Positions 12,471 through 26,505 are shown, counted from the stretch's first letter. The stretch: DNA of 64,000 bases from Monarcha castaneiventris obscurior (GCA_026261815.1 JAMPIT010000884.1:13529001-13593000), one strand, 5' to 3'. Made by a program: numbers and translations. The notes: a model not told the origin generated them from the letters alone.

Positions 12471-14100
12471 ATATGGAACTCTTTTGGACAATTTCTTGGA
12501 GGGAAAAATATCCAAAACATCTCTAGGGCTGAGCTGAACAAGTTTGTTGAAAGTTAATGGGACTCATTTCCCTAGAGCCCCTGGGCACTTAAGAAAAAAG
12601 CCTTCAATATGCATGTTTTCTACTTGTTGCCAAAAGGAATCAGCTGCTGCTAAAGATCAAGAATACGCAAAAATTTAACTTAATTTACAATCTCAGCCTG
12701 ACTGCTTCTTCTCCTGCACCTGGCTCAGTCCCTTCTAGGAACAGTGGATTTTAATTCTTCCTGTTTTACCCAGAACCACGCTGATCTCTGGTATTCATGG
12801 GCACGAAGGTGGGTTAGCAGTGCCTGAAATGAACGGAGCCAACATCTGGGACAGCCAGCTTAACTTGCTTTTCCTTTCTTCCCACAGAAGCATTTACAGC
12901 CTTTCTGGCTTATGCAAGGAAGTTTCTAAGGAATGGGGTTGAGCCTTCCGATTCAGGTTAAACTTCCTGATTAAGGTTAAAAGGTTACTGTCTCCTCAAG
13001 GGGAAGATGCATTGCAATGCTTTACACACACAAAAAATTGTTGTGTTTTGCCTGGGTTTACATCCACAAAAAGTATAGGTGAACATCACCCTGAGGATGC
13101 ATTTTTCTCCCCAGGATATCAATTTCTAGATCGAGCATACACTGGATTATGCTTTGTAGCAAAGGACCAAGAAGAATTTCTCTCTCAGTGTTCCTGCAGT
13201 GCCAGCTACAAATGATGCTTGAGGAAACACTCATTCATTGATGCACCTAGCTGGAAATGGAAGAGAAAACCAGGTAGAACACCACCTATAGTTTTTCACT
13301 ATTGCTTTCACACGACAAAATCAAAACCAGCACCAGCTGGTTTTGCTTTTTCAAAAGAGCAAAATTAAGCAATTCCATTCATTCATAGCAACCCCTTATG
13401 CTCAAAATCAGTGTGATGCTCCAAAAAGTCTGATTTAGTTTAGGGTTTAATGGGGTAAAGTAATAATGGGGTAAAGAAAGCAGAAATACTTATTTCGACC
13501 CCTGCTACATCTTCCCCCTTCTTTCACCCTTACTCAAATGGCTTAATCTCAGAGAATGTTTTAAGGACAAGGAGTTTATGTCTTAATTTGAGTGACTTGA
13601 TTATTTGTGGGTTCTTTCCTTATAACTTCTCATAAATGGCTTATCTGAAACTGCTGTTCTTTCATGCATAAAAAGGGAAGGCAGTGTAAACAAACTAAAA
13701 CCAAAATGAAATAGCTTATTATAGGTATGTACCTAACTTGATTTCCAAACTTCAGGTTTTAGAAGTGAAATGCAATAATTATTTTGTTCATTGCTTGTTT
13801 TTTAAATAAGCCATGTGCTTTCTTTCATTAAAAAAATCTAATCACTTGATATACAATGCCTTTGACTGGGTAGTTATTTTTACCTCCAGTTTTGGGAAAA
13901 AAGGGATCTCAAATGGATTTTAGCCTAACTGTGGGGCACACAAAACACTGACTAGATAAACGATAGGAAAAGGGATCAAATTTACAAAATTCTTTTACCT
14001 CTGTCCAGCTTAAAATAAAACTTTTGTCTCTGGACTCCCCACTGTTCTCAGTCCTGATATGGGCAACCTATTTAAAAGCAGCTCCTGAGCATGTCACACA
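12471..14100. other. Non-coding stretch, nothing distinctive
   Basis: Apart from a near-repeat of AATGGGGTAAAG at about 13449-13476, I see only AT-rich single-copy-looking sequence. The largest open frame is 67 codons (13012-13215) with no recognisable content. Confidence 0.5.
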
Positions 14101-14138
14101 CTGGCCCTTCCTGGGGGTGTAAATCATCTGTGTCAGCT

Positions 14139-14166
14139 GGGAGATGGGGGAGGGAGGCAGGGAGGG
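14139..14166 (+). other. Canonical G-quadruplex motif
   Basis: Five G-tracts of three or more (14139-14141, 14146-14150, 14152-14154, 14160-14162, 14164-14166) are separated by loops of 4, 1, 5 and 1 bases. This satisfies the usual G3+N1-7 rule with one tract to spare. It sits in a short GC-richer patch (about 14100-14270) with open frames on both strands that look like shadows of base composition. Confidence 0.8.
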
Positions 14167-16030
14167 AGCTCCTGGTGCCAGTGGCTTCCCTAGCAGCGTG
14201 GGACCTTTCCAGCAGCTCGGTGCCTCTCCTGCTCGGGTTCCCAGTGTGAGAGAGGTTGAGGGAACATGGCCAGAGCATTGCTCTTTTTCAGCTATTCTTG
14301 GCCACTCTATCAGCCTCTCGGGGCCATAGGAAGTGTAATGTAATGCTAGTCTAAATTTATGTCCCAGGCTGGACCAAGGTTAGGGGAAGTTTTTAGGTCT
14401 CCTGCTGTGCTTTCGGCTCTGTTTCCTGGGGCAGGGGAAAGGAGAAACACTGACTAGAGAGTTAAATTAGTTTAACCTGAAGAAGGCAGTAAGTTTGGAT
14501 ATCCCCAGCCACATGTTTAAAGACTGACTCTTAACAGGGTGCCTTTCCTTTTAGTGGGAGTTTCAGCGTTGTCACTTCAATCCCTCTCTACAAGAGACTT
14601 CTCTCCCACCTTGCTCCTCCTGCTGCTGGATAAATCCATGCACAAGAACCAAGAGGGCATGCAACCTATGAGAACTAACAGAGGATGAGTTATAGTGACA
14701 CCACTCAAATGAAATTATGTATGTTCAACGAGATCAGCTCAAATTTTTATTGATTAAATGAATCGTTATCTCCCCACAGCTCTAAGTAAGAAAACACTAA
14801 ATTCAAGGTGAAGCAACTATCTGTCAATGGCATGCTGTTTGGAAAGCTTAATTGTGAGAAAATATTATTTATGACCACCAGTCACTTACCCTCTCAATAT
14901 TTATGCTGTTTAAGTCAAAAGGAATAGCTTCAAGCTGGGATCTGGAGAATCCCTACAAAAAAAGAGCTTACACACTGGATTTCCCATAAAATTGTCCCTG
15001 GTCAGGCTCTGGAATCTGAATGTTCACAACATACTTGAACAAGGTAATATGTGCCAGGCTTTATACAGCCCTAGAGAGAAGCTAGACATGTATGTTTAAT
15101 AATATAATGAAGTTTGAAATTTACAGTAACTTTAATATTGAAGGATTTAAAAAGAAATTATACTGCTTTAAAATAGCAGAAAGCTTATGGGAATGCAATA
15201 TGGATTGGAACAAACAGGCCTAAATCAACACTGGTTTGGAAGTCTAGTAAGGACTAAAACTATGGGAGGTAATTCAGGAACAGATGCATCAAATTAATTC
15301 CAGTAATACTGGAGTGTTAAAAATGGCAACAGAAGCCAGCTTTGTTCAAGAGAATGGAAAAATAATCATCCTTTCTCTCCCTTTCTGCCCCGAAGGAGTT
15401 GGATTTTCCCGGCACAGCCATTCATTGGTGGCAGCAGATGCACCAAAATGTTTGGCACCAGCAAACTGAAGACAAATAGAAAACATACATGGGGGAAACA
15501 GAGAAGAAAACCCCTGCAACAAATAAAACCCAAGAGTGCGCGTAATGCAGAGAGGTGAAGCTGCAAACACACAGCAAAACTGCGGAGCTGCTTGGGAGGA
15601 AATGGACGAGAACCGTGTCTCAGAACCTTCCGTGGAAAGTGCACCAGTTACTCACAGCAATTTCTAGTCACAACTGGAAGTGGATGGGCAAGTCACAGTT
15701 TTTTCAGGAAATTTATCACTTTTCTCAAGAATTGCCTGTGAACAGACTGTGACTTTTATTAATTTGCCTCCAGTTGGCAAGGGTACACCAAATATTTTCT
15801 GTGAATGAATCCTGACCAATGGATTGCTCACAGACTCACGGCTGTTCTAATTGCTTCAATATTCCAGCTTTGACGTTCAAGATGAGGAGGCTCTGATCAA
15901 GTCACAGTTACAACAGATATAGTTTCATTCCTAAAGTAATGAGAAATTTACCTTTTAGACAGAAGATAGCCATAGAAATCTTCCTTTCATTTGAAACAAA
16001 GCAAAGCAAATCAGAACCAGACCTCTGGCA
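14167..16030. other. Non-coding stretch, no gene seen
   Basis: The first 100 bases continue the GC-richer patch, then the sequence returns to AT-rich composition. Overlapping 60-90 codon frames at about 15.3-15.75 kb occur on both strands without recognisable protein content. Confidence 0.5.
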
Positions 16031-16350
16031 CTGACAGAAAGGCAGGGAGGAAATAGAGAAAATATTGATTAATGAGATTTATTTGTGCTGCGGATGGTGA
16101 TCAAAGGGGACTGAATGCAATGTGCAGCACTCACCATTACTTTTAAAACCAAAATTCCTTTGATGTGCAGCGCAGTATCCGGCCATTATGGGAATTAAAG
16201 GAAAAAGCCATGAGAACATTATTAATAAAGGTTTAAACTGAGCAGCTTCAGGCACCAGGCTCATACTACCAAGGTTTTGGCTTTTTAAATGACCAGCTGG
16301 TGGATAATTATGGTAAATAATGTTTCACGACTATTTGGTTTAGTAAACAA
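16031..16350. promoter_or_regulatory. Candidate enhancer: TCF/LEF pair plus FOX motif
   Basis: An exact ATCAAAGG (16100-16107) and its reverse complement CCTTTGAT (16157-16164) lie about 50 bases apart in opposite orientation. Both match the TCF/LEF binding consensus. A FOX-like GTAAACAA is at 16343-16350 and several TAAT cores lie between. The stretch has no repeat signature. Short motifs like these occur often by chance, so the clustering is only suggestive; sequence conservation would be the deciding evidence. Confidence 0.25.
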
Positions 16351-18290
16351 AGCCCCTTGATGTATACAGTAGTGCCATTTCCATACAGAGCAGCCTGGAT
16401 TTTTGGAGTGGACAAGCATTTAAGTACAGAGAAAAAGAGCTCCAGAACAAAGAAAAGGCTCCCTAACAGTGAGGGGCTGTGGGGACTGTTCCCAGCAGTC
16501 CCCGGGAAGCTACATCACACTCAGCAAGGAAGCAGAAGTGTCACACCACTGTGGGTGTGGGAAGGATTTACAGCTTTGCACGCTCCTCTCCGAATTCCTC
16601 CTTGCACATCTCTGATGGCCTCTCCTCTCAATCTTTGTGTGAAGGTCTGACTGGAGGCTGGACTCCCCTTTGAGGGCTTCTTAGCCCACCAAACCCAGAT
16701 CCAGTCCCCACTGGTGTCACCTAACTTGTCCCACTGCAGGAAGTGCTGACAAGATGAATTTTTGAAGAATATGAATGTTTAAGAGGAAATTCAAAAACTT
16801 CCATATAAAACCATCTCTGTATTTTTAACTGACTTATCTAAGAAAGAGGAGCTTCGCATGTAAAGTGAACACTGTAATAAGATAAAAGTTTAAGACTGAC
16901 AGGCATTTTCCCACCTTTAAAATTACTAGATACCACCTTAAGTCTTGCCTCCTTGACTGTTAATCAGAGATAATACTTTGTCTACAGAAAAAGAAGCTCC
17001 TTTTATGTTACATCTTTTGCAAAACATAAAGCTTCATCTTACAAAATAAAAGTGTTAGGTTTTGAAGAGGACCCATCCTACTTGTCTAGCAATATCACGT
17101 CTTTGCCGCATAGAATTCTTTTATCACAAAAAAAAATATTTAAAAAACCAAGTAAATCGTAGGAACTCTTGTAAACCAAACCCACTTTTCAGTTTTGGTT
17201 TTTTTTTTACAAAGATGATCTCACAGCTCATTTGACATATTGATTTAGTCAATATTGGCACAATGGCAGTGAATTATGTTAGGACTTATGCTAATTGCAG
17301 CACTGAGACTAAGATGATCATAAGGGGAAGGGGACTAATAATGAACAAAATAAAATGCACTACAACTCATTGTACTGCATAGTAAAACATAGAGAGAGCA
17401 TCCAAAAGCTAAAAAATCAGTTATTTGACTAAAAAACAAAAAAACCTACTAAACTACCAGTTTAATCCAAGCTAACATTTTGAATACATCAAGCAGGGTG
17501 GCACAAATCCTTTTTTGTTCAGCATTTGAATCAAAAATGCATTTTTGAAAAACATAGTCATGATGAAACTGTAGAAAACACTTAAAGTATCTTTAGAGGT
17601 CGGGTGGGGAAGGGAGGATTGGTGTGGAGAGAGAGCGAGAAATCTGGTTTGTGTCAAATGAAACATTCTGTACAGCTGAATAAGAAACTTTTTCTTTGAG
17701 GACCAAGAAAATCAAAGCAAATAAAGAGTTAGGTTTGAAGTTCTTGTGATTACTTTGCTGTCACACAGGAACAAAGGTTCTAGGGGATACTGAAGACTGA
17801 GGTTTATGCCTCTGTATTCCTAATCAGGTGTGAATGCTATCTTCTCACTTTCTTATCTTAGCATAGAATACTACTGCATGGACTTTTGCTTCTCCCAAGA
17901 ATACAATTTTGTTGTGCCTGATTAATTAAATATTCAGTGTGGAAAGAGAATATATAATAAATGGAATACGCTTGGCTTCCCCTTGCAGGGAAGCTCTGCC
18001 CTTGGCTCACTCAGTGAATACAGAACATTGAAGAGGGCTGTCTCTAGCAGGATGATCCATCACACAAAGTCAGACACCTCATGAGTTAAAGCTGCAACTA
18101 AGGGGAATCCTCCCTGCACTGTCTACTTCTGTCTTCAGGTTGGTGGTAAAAGTGTTGCCATCCTAGGTTTCTTCCCCTGCCAAGACCAATTTCCAAGAGG
18201 TAGAAAAGGCGCATAATTTTCCTTCATGATTTAATTATTTCTTGTCCTTTCCCTCAGAAAACAGATTCTGACGTCAATAATCCTAATGTA
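16351..18290. other. Non-coding stretch, no gene seen
   Basis: The first 300 bases have a plus-strand frame of 97 codons (16357-16650) overlapping a 64-codon frame, neither recognisable. The rest is AT-rich with short A and T runs (17129-17150, 17204-17210) and no repeat I can name. Confidence 0.5.
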
Positions 18291-19100
18291 AGCTCATTAG
18301 TTACTTCAGAGAAGTCAGTGCTAATTTTCCACAGGGCCATCAGAGGCGGATAAGTGACACACTGAGGGAGTGTTTTCTCCTCACAAAGTGCTGGTTCATG
18401 CATGAGCAGCAATCCCCACAGCAATCAAGAGACTTTAGCTCCCTTGGAAAAGCATGACAATCCTGCAGCCTGCCCCTCACACAGGGTTGAGGAACAAGAC
18501 CCTGCTCCCTTAGCCATGGCTTTTATAACACATGAGATCTCTCAGCAGCCTGGGCAACCAGAAAAGGCCCTAGATCATGTCACTGTTTGAAAGAGCCTGG
18601 GGAGGCAGCAGGAAATTACACACACATTAGCTGAAGTTGATTTTATAACAAAATAAGCCATTTGAACAGCTTGATTAATGATGGCCAACCAGGCTTCAGG
18701 AAAAGGAGTTCACGTCTCGCTAACTGGCCGGAGTTCTCACGGGGGACGTCAGCCAGGGTACACACACGGGGGGAAAGCATTTCCTGAGATACTCACAAAA
18801 CATTTACCAAACTTCACGGGAGATTAATATCTCACATGCAACAAACGGCTTGAACAGTGGGGACAAGAGAAAAAAGATATTTCTCCATCAGCTGAAGACT
18901 GGCTACAGCACAGAAGAGGGAGTCACGCTAAGGCAGATAATCGCTGGCATCAAAAAAAAGGCAGAGTAGCTGGTTGCAGTGGGGCTGCCATTTCATTAGT
19001 CTCACTGGAACGCCCTTCAAAGCAGCTGATAGCTGTTACTGCCAGACAGAGCTGTGGAAAAGGTCGATGTGTCAGCCCTTGATTATTTTAGTTCAGGAAC
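18291..19100. other. Unique-looking stretch with local CpG enrichment
   Basis: Around 18700-18780 there are several CpGs within 80 bases, including a GACGTCAG sequence like a CREB/ATF half-palindrome (about 18744), unlike the CpG-poor surroundings. CAGCTG E-boxes occur at 18899-18904 and 19023-19028. No coding potential or repeat is visible. It may be a regulatory segment, but that is inference only. Confidence 0.2.
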
Positions 19101-22100
19101 ACTCTATTATTCGTAAAGTATCTGTGACATAGTCTTCCCTCTCACTCTACCTCATGGACAGAAACAAATGGAAGAACCATTTCAGTGCAAGGCATAGGTG
19201 GTAGTACAGAAAAGGCAAAAAACACAAGCCTGAAAAGAGGATAGACTGGGGAGGGAAAAAAAGGTGGGCAAAAGAGGCAACAGTCCAACTAGCCTACTCA
19301 AAATTATCAGTCAGAGGATGAGTGGCAGGTTAAAGTAGTTGAAGAAAATGGTACAAACTTACTTTTATATGTTCCTCATTCACATATGTGCATTTGTCAA
19401 GAAACACTTTTTTCTGCTCTCCCCAGTCTTGTCATCTGCTCCTAGTCTGAGTCTCAGAGGGTGATGGAGACTCCCTAACCCTGGGGAATCCCCAAATGTT
19501 GTATGTAGAGGTGGCAACCTGCCTCTTTTAAGCCCTCTTCAGCAGCAAATTGGCTGCTCCTATGAAGAAGGACAGCTGAGCACTGGTGTGTGATCCCCAG
19601 GCATCTGCTACCACCCAGCTGGAGCGAGGACAAGGGTCAGAAACCACTCTACATTATTACTTCCTTGGTCCCTGTCATCCAGCTGCATATCCAGTTATGA
19701 CTGTGTGGAAATGCATTTTTTAAGTACTGAATGAGCATGCTCTTCCTCCAGTTCAGTTCTTTGCTGATACTGTATGTTCCTTCATTTCACACTGAAATTA
19801 CAAATAATGTACTTTGGCTTTCTAGTGGGAACCTGACTCAGCAGGCATAGACAGATTTTTCTTCACTCCCTCATAGTTCATCTTATTTCAGGCCCCATTA
19901 AGTGGGATTTCTCCTTTAATTTTGGAACTTCAGCCTGGTCTTCACACTTCAGCAGCTACCCTTGTCTTTCGAGCCTCAACCAATCCCCTATCTATTAGGG
20001 TATTTGTTAGCTTTTTGCACCATTTCATCCAAACAAACCCCTCAATAATTTGACTATTTCACCTCTGGCATTCACAGAGGTCAGACTCACCTACTATAAG
20101 CTGTTGCAACCTGAGAAACAAGATGTCTCGACTGAATCTAACACAACCATTTCTCTTTAATTTATATTTACATTTACATTTTTTGATGACATCAAAATTC
20201 ACCACTATTTCACTCAACAGCTTCCTTGGGCTTGGAATCAGCTCCTCCTGGAATGAAAGAAGTAACGACATGATCCTTACAAATACAAACACCAAAAGAA
20301 GAACATAAACTGTAGTTCCTTTGAAACACTGTGAAGTTTTGGGTTGCTTGTGTATTTGTACAATCTAATTAGCAGCCTGTACACCCCTCATAATGTGTTA
20401 CTGTTAGGAAAAAAGTCAAGAGTTACAAAAGAGCTGCACCACAGAAATAAATAAAGCAAAGGTTCGCATTACTCCAGTGATCACTGCATGTTAAACAGAT
20501 TTTTTCAGTTTACCAGACACATTTGGCCTGTCTTATAAATAAATCACTGAAATAACAAACAAGTGGCTTTTCTATTCCTAATAGGCTTTAAAAACCCACT
20601 CCTTCTTTCTGAAACAAAGTTATCCCTAAGTGATGCTAATGTCACCGTTTTATTTATCTCCTGTATTCACTTACCCTGAGATTTTTTTCTTATTGCAGAG
20701 AAACAATTTCCATCTTTCCCAGCATGAGAATTGCTATTTTGTTAAAGTTCCTTAAAACAACAGCAGGACTTTCACAGCTTCTCACATTTCTAGAACTATT
20801 TGTCTTAACCCAGTGCCAGCCCTTGAAATGGTTCATTTTGCCATATAAGATGCACAAAAGAACTTTAGGAAACATCCACAGGGCTTATTTAAATGTAGGG
20901 CTTGATTTAAAATAATTTGAAACTGAGAGAATGGTTTCATCATCTATAAATTCAGTATTCTACACATAACACAGTTACATTTGAATAGCTACAAAAATTA
21001 TGGCTATCAGTGTTCAATGGAGATACTTCACTCAAATATTTTCTACCTAAACTGTTCAAATGTCACTATTTCCAAGAGTTTTTCAACTTTTTAATTGCAA
21101 AGTTACCTTTCATTACAAATTGTTCTTATTCTAGTGTTTGTACTGTTTTATTTTTGCTTTGTTTTTTTTTTTCATTTTGGATGTATAGCTTTATATTTGT
21201 TCAAGTTGCCAAATTATTAAGTTAATTGCCAGTAATAACTATAACAAATGGCTGCCCTAATTATGAAGTGAGCACAGGAACTATTTATTTACCAATTACA
21301 AGACTGCATTTCCTGGCTGACAAGACCAGTGCAGCAGACGTTCTGCAAGGGTAGCTAATTTTCACTGCCAAATCAGGGGAAAAACAATGATGAAAAATAT
21401 TTTTATTTTTCAAATAATGTAAAATTAAAGAAGTTTCAAGCAGATAGAAAATATTCCGTTTCAGAACATTTTGAGAGTGAACACTGAGTTCTTTCTCACT
21501 TCATTCAAATCCCTTTTCTTCATTCCTATGACAGAGGAAAACAGACCAAAATCTCAGTTTCAAATAATTGATAACTTACGCCAGAAATCTGGTCCAAGTT
21601 TTGCAAAAGATCTCTCTGTCATTCGGGGAGAGTCCCAATCTTAAATTCTGACACCCTCACTTTAAGTGGTATTTGCTACAACAACTCAGGAGGGAGAACA
21701 TCTCTCTAGGGATGTGAATCTTGTCTTTTCTGGCATCTCTGTCACTTTTCTCTGCTGGGGGCTCACAGCTGCCCAGTTTGATCCCAAAGAGAGAGTGTCA
21801 GCCAAAAAGCTGGGGTGGGCATACAAGGTGGAGGTGGAAAAAGACAAAATTCATCCCGTGGGCAACCTACAGCTACTATTTAAAGATGCCCACCTCAGCA
21901 TAAAACCTCAAGGGAAGGTGACTCCTCAAGCTGTATTTACCAACTTCTAGTCTTCCAGGAAAACGCAGCTGAATGATCAAATTAGGCCCAATATGAACAT
22001 ACTGAGTTGAGTTTCCTTTTGTAATCTTTGTCCAAGTCTAAGAGAAAAGACTAAACAATTTGCATCTTAATTTTCGTTTGGGACCAGGTCGGTTTATGAA

Positions 22101-23582
22101 GCAGAATTGAAGGCACGTGTAATTTCCTGCTTTCTTTTCCCTTTCTCTCCACCCTCTGCCTCCCCCTCCCCCGATCATAACAGTTCTCATGTGTTTTCAG
22201 GCTCTCCTTTTGTTCTACTACAATAAAGCCCCCAAACAATTGCCAGGTCAAATGTGCTCTGTCTTTCTTCCATTAGTGTAGCAGCTGGTGCTCGCCTCTT
22301 AAAATTCCTTTATTGTCAGCCAACACATACCATCCTGTTTGAAGAATTTCTAATGTGACTTTCAGTTCCAGCCCTTTACGGCTCTCAATCTTACTTTAAA
22401 GGCTTGATAGGTCCACAAAACAGACAGAGATTCAAATGTTCTCAGATAATGTTCGGATCTGGAAACAAGCATCATTAGACTCCCTCTCCTGATAAGTGAA
22501 ATGAAAACATGAATTTGAGAAAGAAAAAAAAACCAAACCAACAAAACAGATGCCTGCTGTTTCTCTCAGAAATTTAGATGCTGACTCATATCCCTTTTCC
22601 AGTAGAAACTCCATATTGCTCAAAGAACCTGCAAGCAAACAACACAACATCTGTATATTTATTTGGTATTTTTCAGATCCAGCAAAGCACTTGAACTCAT
22701 GCACATTTCTCAGCAGGCAAATAATAATACCTGATAACCTTTTTATACCTCTTGGAAGACAGAGCCGTTCATCTCCTGGTCAAAAATGGCACAGGTTTAG
22801 ATGTTTTCCAAACAGTTTATAGTTTTCTAGGAGGACTGATTGTTCAACATAGGTTGCACTTAATGGGATGTCCAAAAGGAACACAAAATAAACGCAAAAA
22901 GGCACTAGAAAAGTTATAAAACTACAAAAAAAAGTTATAAATCTCTCAGACTGAGGCAAAGAATCTACAAGTAAGTCTTGTCAGTTATTACAGATACAGC
23001 TTAGGTAGATCATCCCAAATAGTAAAAAGCACATCTTCAATTTTAACTTCATTTTTAACATTAGAACTGAAGTGTTTTGTCACTGATAACATTACAGAAC
23101 AAATTTGAGCTTACCGGGTGCCAAAAAACCGAGGAGCGTGTTTCCTCACTGCCCTCCTGGGAGGTGGAACACAGCACCCAGAACAGAGACCAGAGGAAGC
23201 TTTCAAACATCCCAACTCTATCTCATTGGATTTGTGTCTGCAGCATAATTTAGACAGCTCAAAACCTACGTTGGAACTTTTCTCAACTCTACCCTGTTGC
23301 ACTCAGCCTGCACTGATACGCTCCTGTCTTGCCTTCCTAAGGACATGAATTCGAGCTCTCCCACAGGCTCTCTCCAGACTTTGTCCTGTCCAGGAGCAGA
23401 CTTTTGGTAGCCACTTTGTATTACTTCAGTCTTTTCACACAGCGTAAAGGGACAAAACACATCTCGGTTGGTCTTTAAAAGCTGCTTCAGAGTATATTCA
23501 GATGGGCTAAAAAGTCATAGGATCCAAAATCATTATTGACCATGGGTTAACCCCAAACCCACTGAGACACGTGGAATAGCAG
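19101..23582. other. AT-rich stretch without supported gene
   Basis: Many A/T runs are present (for example 21161-21175). A polypyrimidine tract followed by TTGCAG ends at 20698 and is followed by a frame open to 20915, but with no recognisable protein and no partner donor. The frames at 21666-21950 and 22550-22822 (about 90 codons each) are likewise unrecognised. An A/C-rich patch lies at 22526-22549. Confidence 0.5.
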
Positions 23583-23625
23583 AATTCACTGACTTTGGTG
23601 AGCTTTGGTTCAGGTTCCACACACC
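23583..23625. repeat. Possible old amniote LINE tail fragment
   Basis: The stretch 'CACTGACTTTGGTGAGC' (from about 23587), then 'TTTGGTTCAGG', resembles the recurring 'cattgacttcaatgggagc...ggatcagg' sequence that I associate with the 3' ends of old CR1-type LINEs in reptile and bird genomes. The match is short and diverged, and it comes from memory. Confidence 0.25.
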
Positions 23626-26505
23626 CCTTTAATGATATTTTCTATTTCAAAGTAATACAGCTATTTCAGCAGATGCCCAGCATCTGTGGGCTTGATGGGG
23701 TGCTAATCCTATTACAAGGTGACGATTGGAAGCCTATAGCTGATACTTCCAGATGGTTTCAGGATTCTGAGACCACATATGCTCAAAGAGAGCAGAAGGA
23801 ATGTTTGGAGAGCTGTCTGGGTGTGAGAGTTTCAGAAGGTATTTGCAGAATTTTGAGAGTTTCCGGATAGCTGGGGACCACAAACCGTACATACATTAAA
23901 CAGTAGATATTCACAGCACTCTTGGAAGCTTGGAAGACTTTACCCAGACCTGTTAATATTCCCACTGGAATGTGTCAGAGATCCCAACAACTCTTGGCAT
24001 GGTACACTTGGCAATCAGCCACTCAGACTTCTAGGAAAGTATGGAGGCCTTGTGCTCATTTTCACAGCCTTTCATCAGAGTGAAAGGTTCAGGTGACTTC
24101 ATTTGTTCCACTCTGGCACTGTGGGTGTGGCAATCTGTGGATGCCACAGTGAGGATGTTGCTAATTTCCTGGTCCTTGTTAACTAGAATATGTTAATCAT
24201 AATCTGCACTGACTTCCAAATGTTGCACAACTTCCTAGCTCAAAGCCCTCACAAAATATTCCTAATGAAAGAAAGGAACAACTGTTAATCACTGTTCATG
24301 CAAGTTATTGTGAAATTTCACAAGGTTTGATAACTGTCAAGGCTCCAGCTGTTGAAGTTTGTGCAAGAATCTCAGCTTCAGGCTGGACTAAAATGCCTGC
24401 CTCCAGGAGCAAGGGAAAGGCATGAACTAGAGGATCAGATTATACTGCAGTGTTAGCAAACCAGAATGCAAACATTTACAAACAGTGGCTCTTTGCAGAG
24501 TAGATCACACTAAGCAGTCTGTTTGCTCACACGTGCTCAGTCTTTTGTAATGCTCAAACATACAAGTGAGCAAAGGCAAAGTAAAACAAACACAATATTT
24601 GAGCAAGTTATCAGTAGGGTTACTCTCCTATCTATCAGTCTCACACCTCTTTTGACTTACCTGTATCAACAATGTTTCATAATTCGATGGTCAGTCAAAT
24701 ACATCCTTATCTGACAGGAGAAATACTCACACTGGAAACATGGAAAAAGATCCTGGAAACAATTTTCAATCACGGAACTCCTACAATAACTCAGTAGGGT
24801 TCAGTTGAAGTCTGCTAGGAGCAGATGTAAAGGCTTTGAAATTGGATGTGTGAAAGTAGTGAAATGCTCAATTAAGTGAGATTCATTTTCCACCACAGGT
24901 GTCCTTTACTGAAAGGGAAATTTTACTGCTGTCCTTTCACTGAAGTATCACGTATCGGCTCTAGTGGCTGAACTAATACTATTTTTCTAAGGTTATTTCT
25001 GAAATATTTCTCCATTCCACATTTTTTGTAACCAAGATGCAGGAAGAACATGTATGTTCTTGAATAAATAACAAAGCTGTTATTCAAAGTAGTTTAAAAT
25101 AGCCTTTTGAGTGCTGGCTCCTGCAGTTAGAGATGTTGTCATGTATATATAATTAGGAGAGATACCAGAAACACCTTCTTCTCTAGTGAGGTTGTTCAGT
25201 GTGTTACAGAATAACCATAGGTATAAAGTTATGGTCACCAAAACTACATGAGAAACCATCTCTGACAATATTATCCTATACATGTGGTATGGCAGCTGAT
25301 ATTTTTAAAGAGAAGGGAGTAGTGGTTTCCTGGTTGGTACTATTGACCTTTGAGTCTTAATAAATAATCTTTAAAAGTATTTCCCTGCTCAGAGTCCAGC
25401 AAAATGTGTTTTTTACATCAGGTTACCATACTGATGCTTGTTCCCTCAGATGACAGCTCTGTTTTATAAGAATATGTCTCAACCTTGAGACCAAACTCAC
25501 TCATTCAGGCCCCTGAAATATTTAATTTTGAGAAACCCTATGGAATTATAAAGGTATCCGTGCCACTGATCCTGTTGCAGAATCAGTCCCATTGGCAACA
25601 GGCTGAAAGGAATAGCAAACTTTATCCTGCTACATTATGCCAAGAATCCCACTTTTCATGAGTCTTAGAATTTTGTGGTCTATAAACCAGCTCTTTATTA
25701 CTGGTGCATTGTAAAACATTTTGAGTTCTACTTTTGCCAATAGGAGCCTTTTCAAGCTTCCATTACTGCTCACTACTTACCAATTGTTCCAAGATGGTTC
25801 AGGGCATGGATTTTTCTGTTACCACTGTGTTTTTTCTCTGCTGTCATGCCAAGTCTCAAAATACCCTCCAGATTCATCAATATCATAAGTATCAAAATAC
25901 CTGGTAAAAACAGTTTTTGATTTATATCAGAATCTAATCAGATTTGTAGAGCACAAAGAAGGACAAAACATTGTTTCATAGAACCTGACTACTGATTTGG
26001 ACATTAGGAGGACTGTCTGGATGAGGACTGTGCACCATTCTTCCAATATGCTGTAAAGGAAATGAAGTTTTATCCTTCATTTCCTTCTCACCCCATCCAC
26101 TGAGGCTGAAATCTCCCTAGAAGTACATAGTTAAAATGTACAGGGGACTGAAAGAGGATTGGCACTCAGATTTTGAATTGCTGCTCCTCTGAGCAGTTTT
26201 AAAAGTCTCTTAGGACAGGGCTGGAAGTGCCAGTGATGTTATCAACAGCAAATATGTTAAAACTATAGAAAAAAACCCTGCAGAAGGCAAGTCTAACAGG
26301 AAAACAGAGGGACAAACCAAAGAAAGTCTTATACTTCTTTCACCAGAGTGGTCTGAATCTGAATATATAGATTTTAGCTGGATTTTAGCTGCAAACTGCC
26401 ACCTGCTCTTTGCTGCAGATACACACGCATAGTGTGAGGGATGGAAAGGGTATTGGTATTCAGCTGCAATGCAGCAAAGCAGGCTAAACACTTGATTTTC
26501 TCAGT
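23626..26505. other. Non-coding stretch, no gene seen
   Basis: This is single-copy-looking sequence. An imperfect palindrome AAGAACAT-GT-ATGTTCTT at 25044-25061 and a perfect 11-bp tandem duplication (GATTTTAGCTG, 26370-26391) are the only local structures I noticed. Open frames are all below about 95 codons. Confidence 0.5.

Noticed and set aside
20681..20915. Polypyrimidine tract and TTGCAG acceptor followed by a frame open to 20915, suggesting a coding exon
   Set aside because: The translation matches nothing I know, the frame ends in a stop without a donor, and no partner exon is visible.
25044..25061. AAGAACATGTATGTTCTT as a steroid-receptor element
   Set aside because: The half-sites AGAACA and TGTTCT are four bases apart, not the three required for a classical element.
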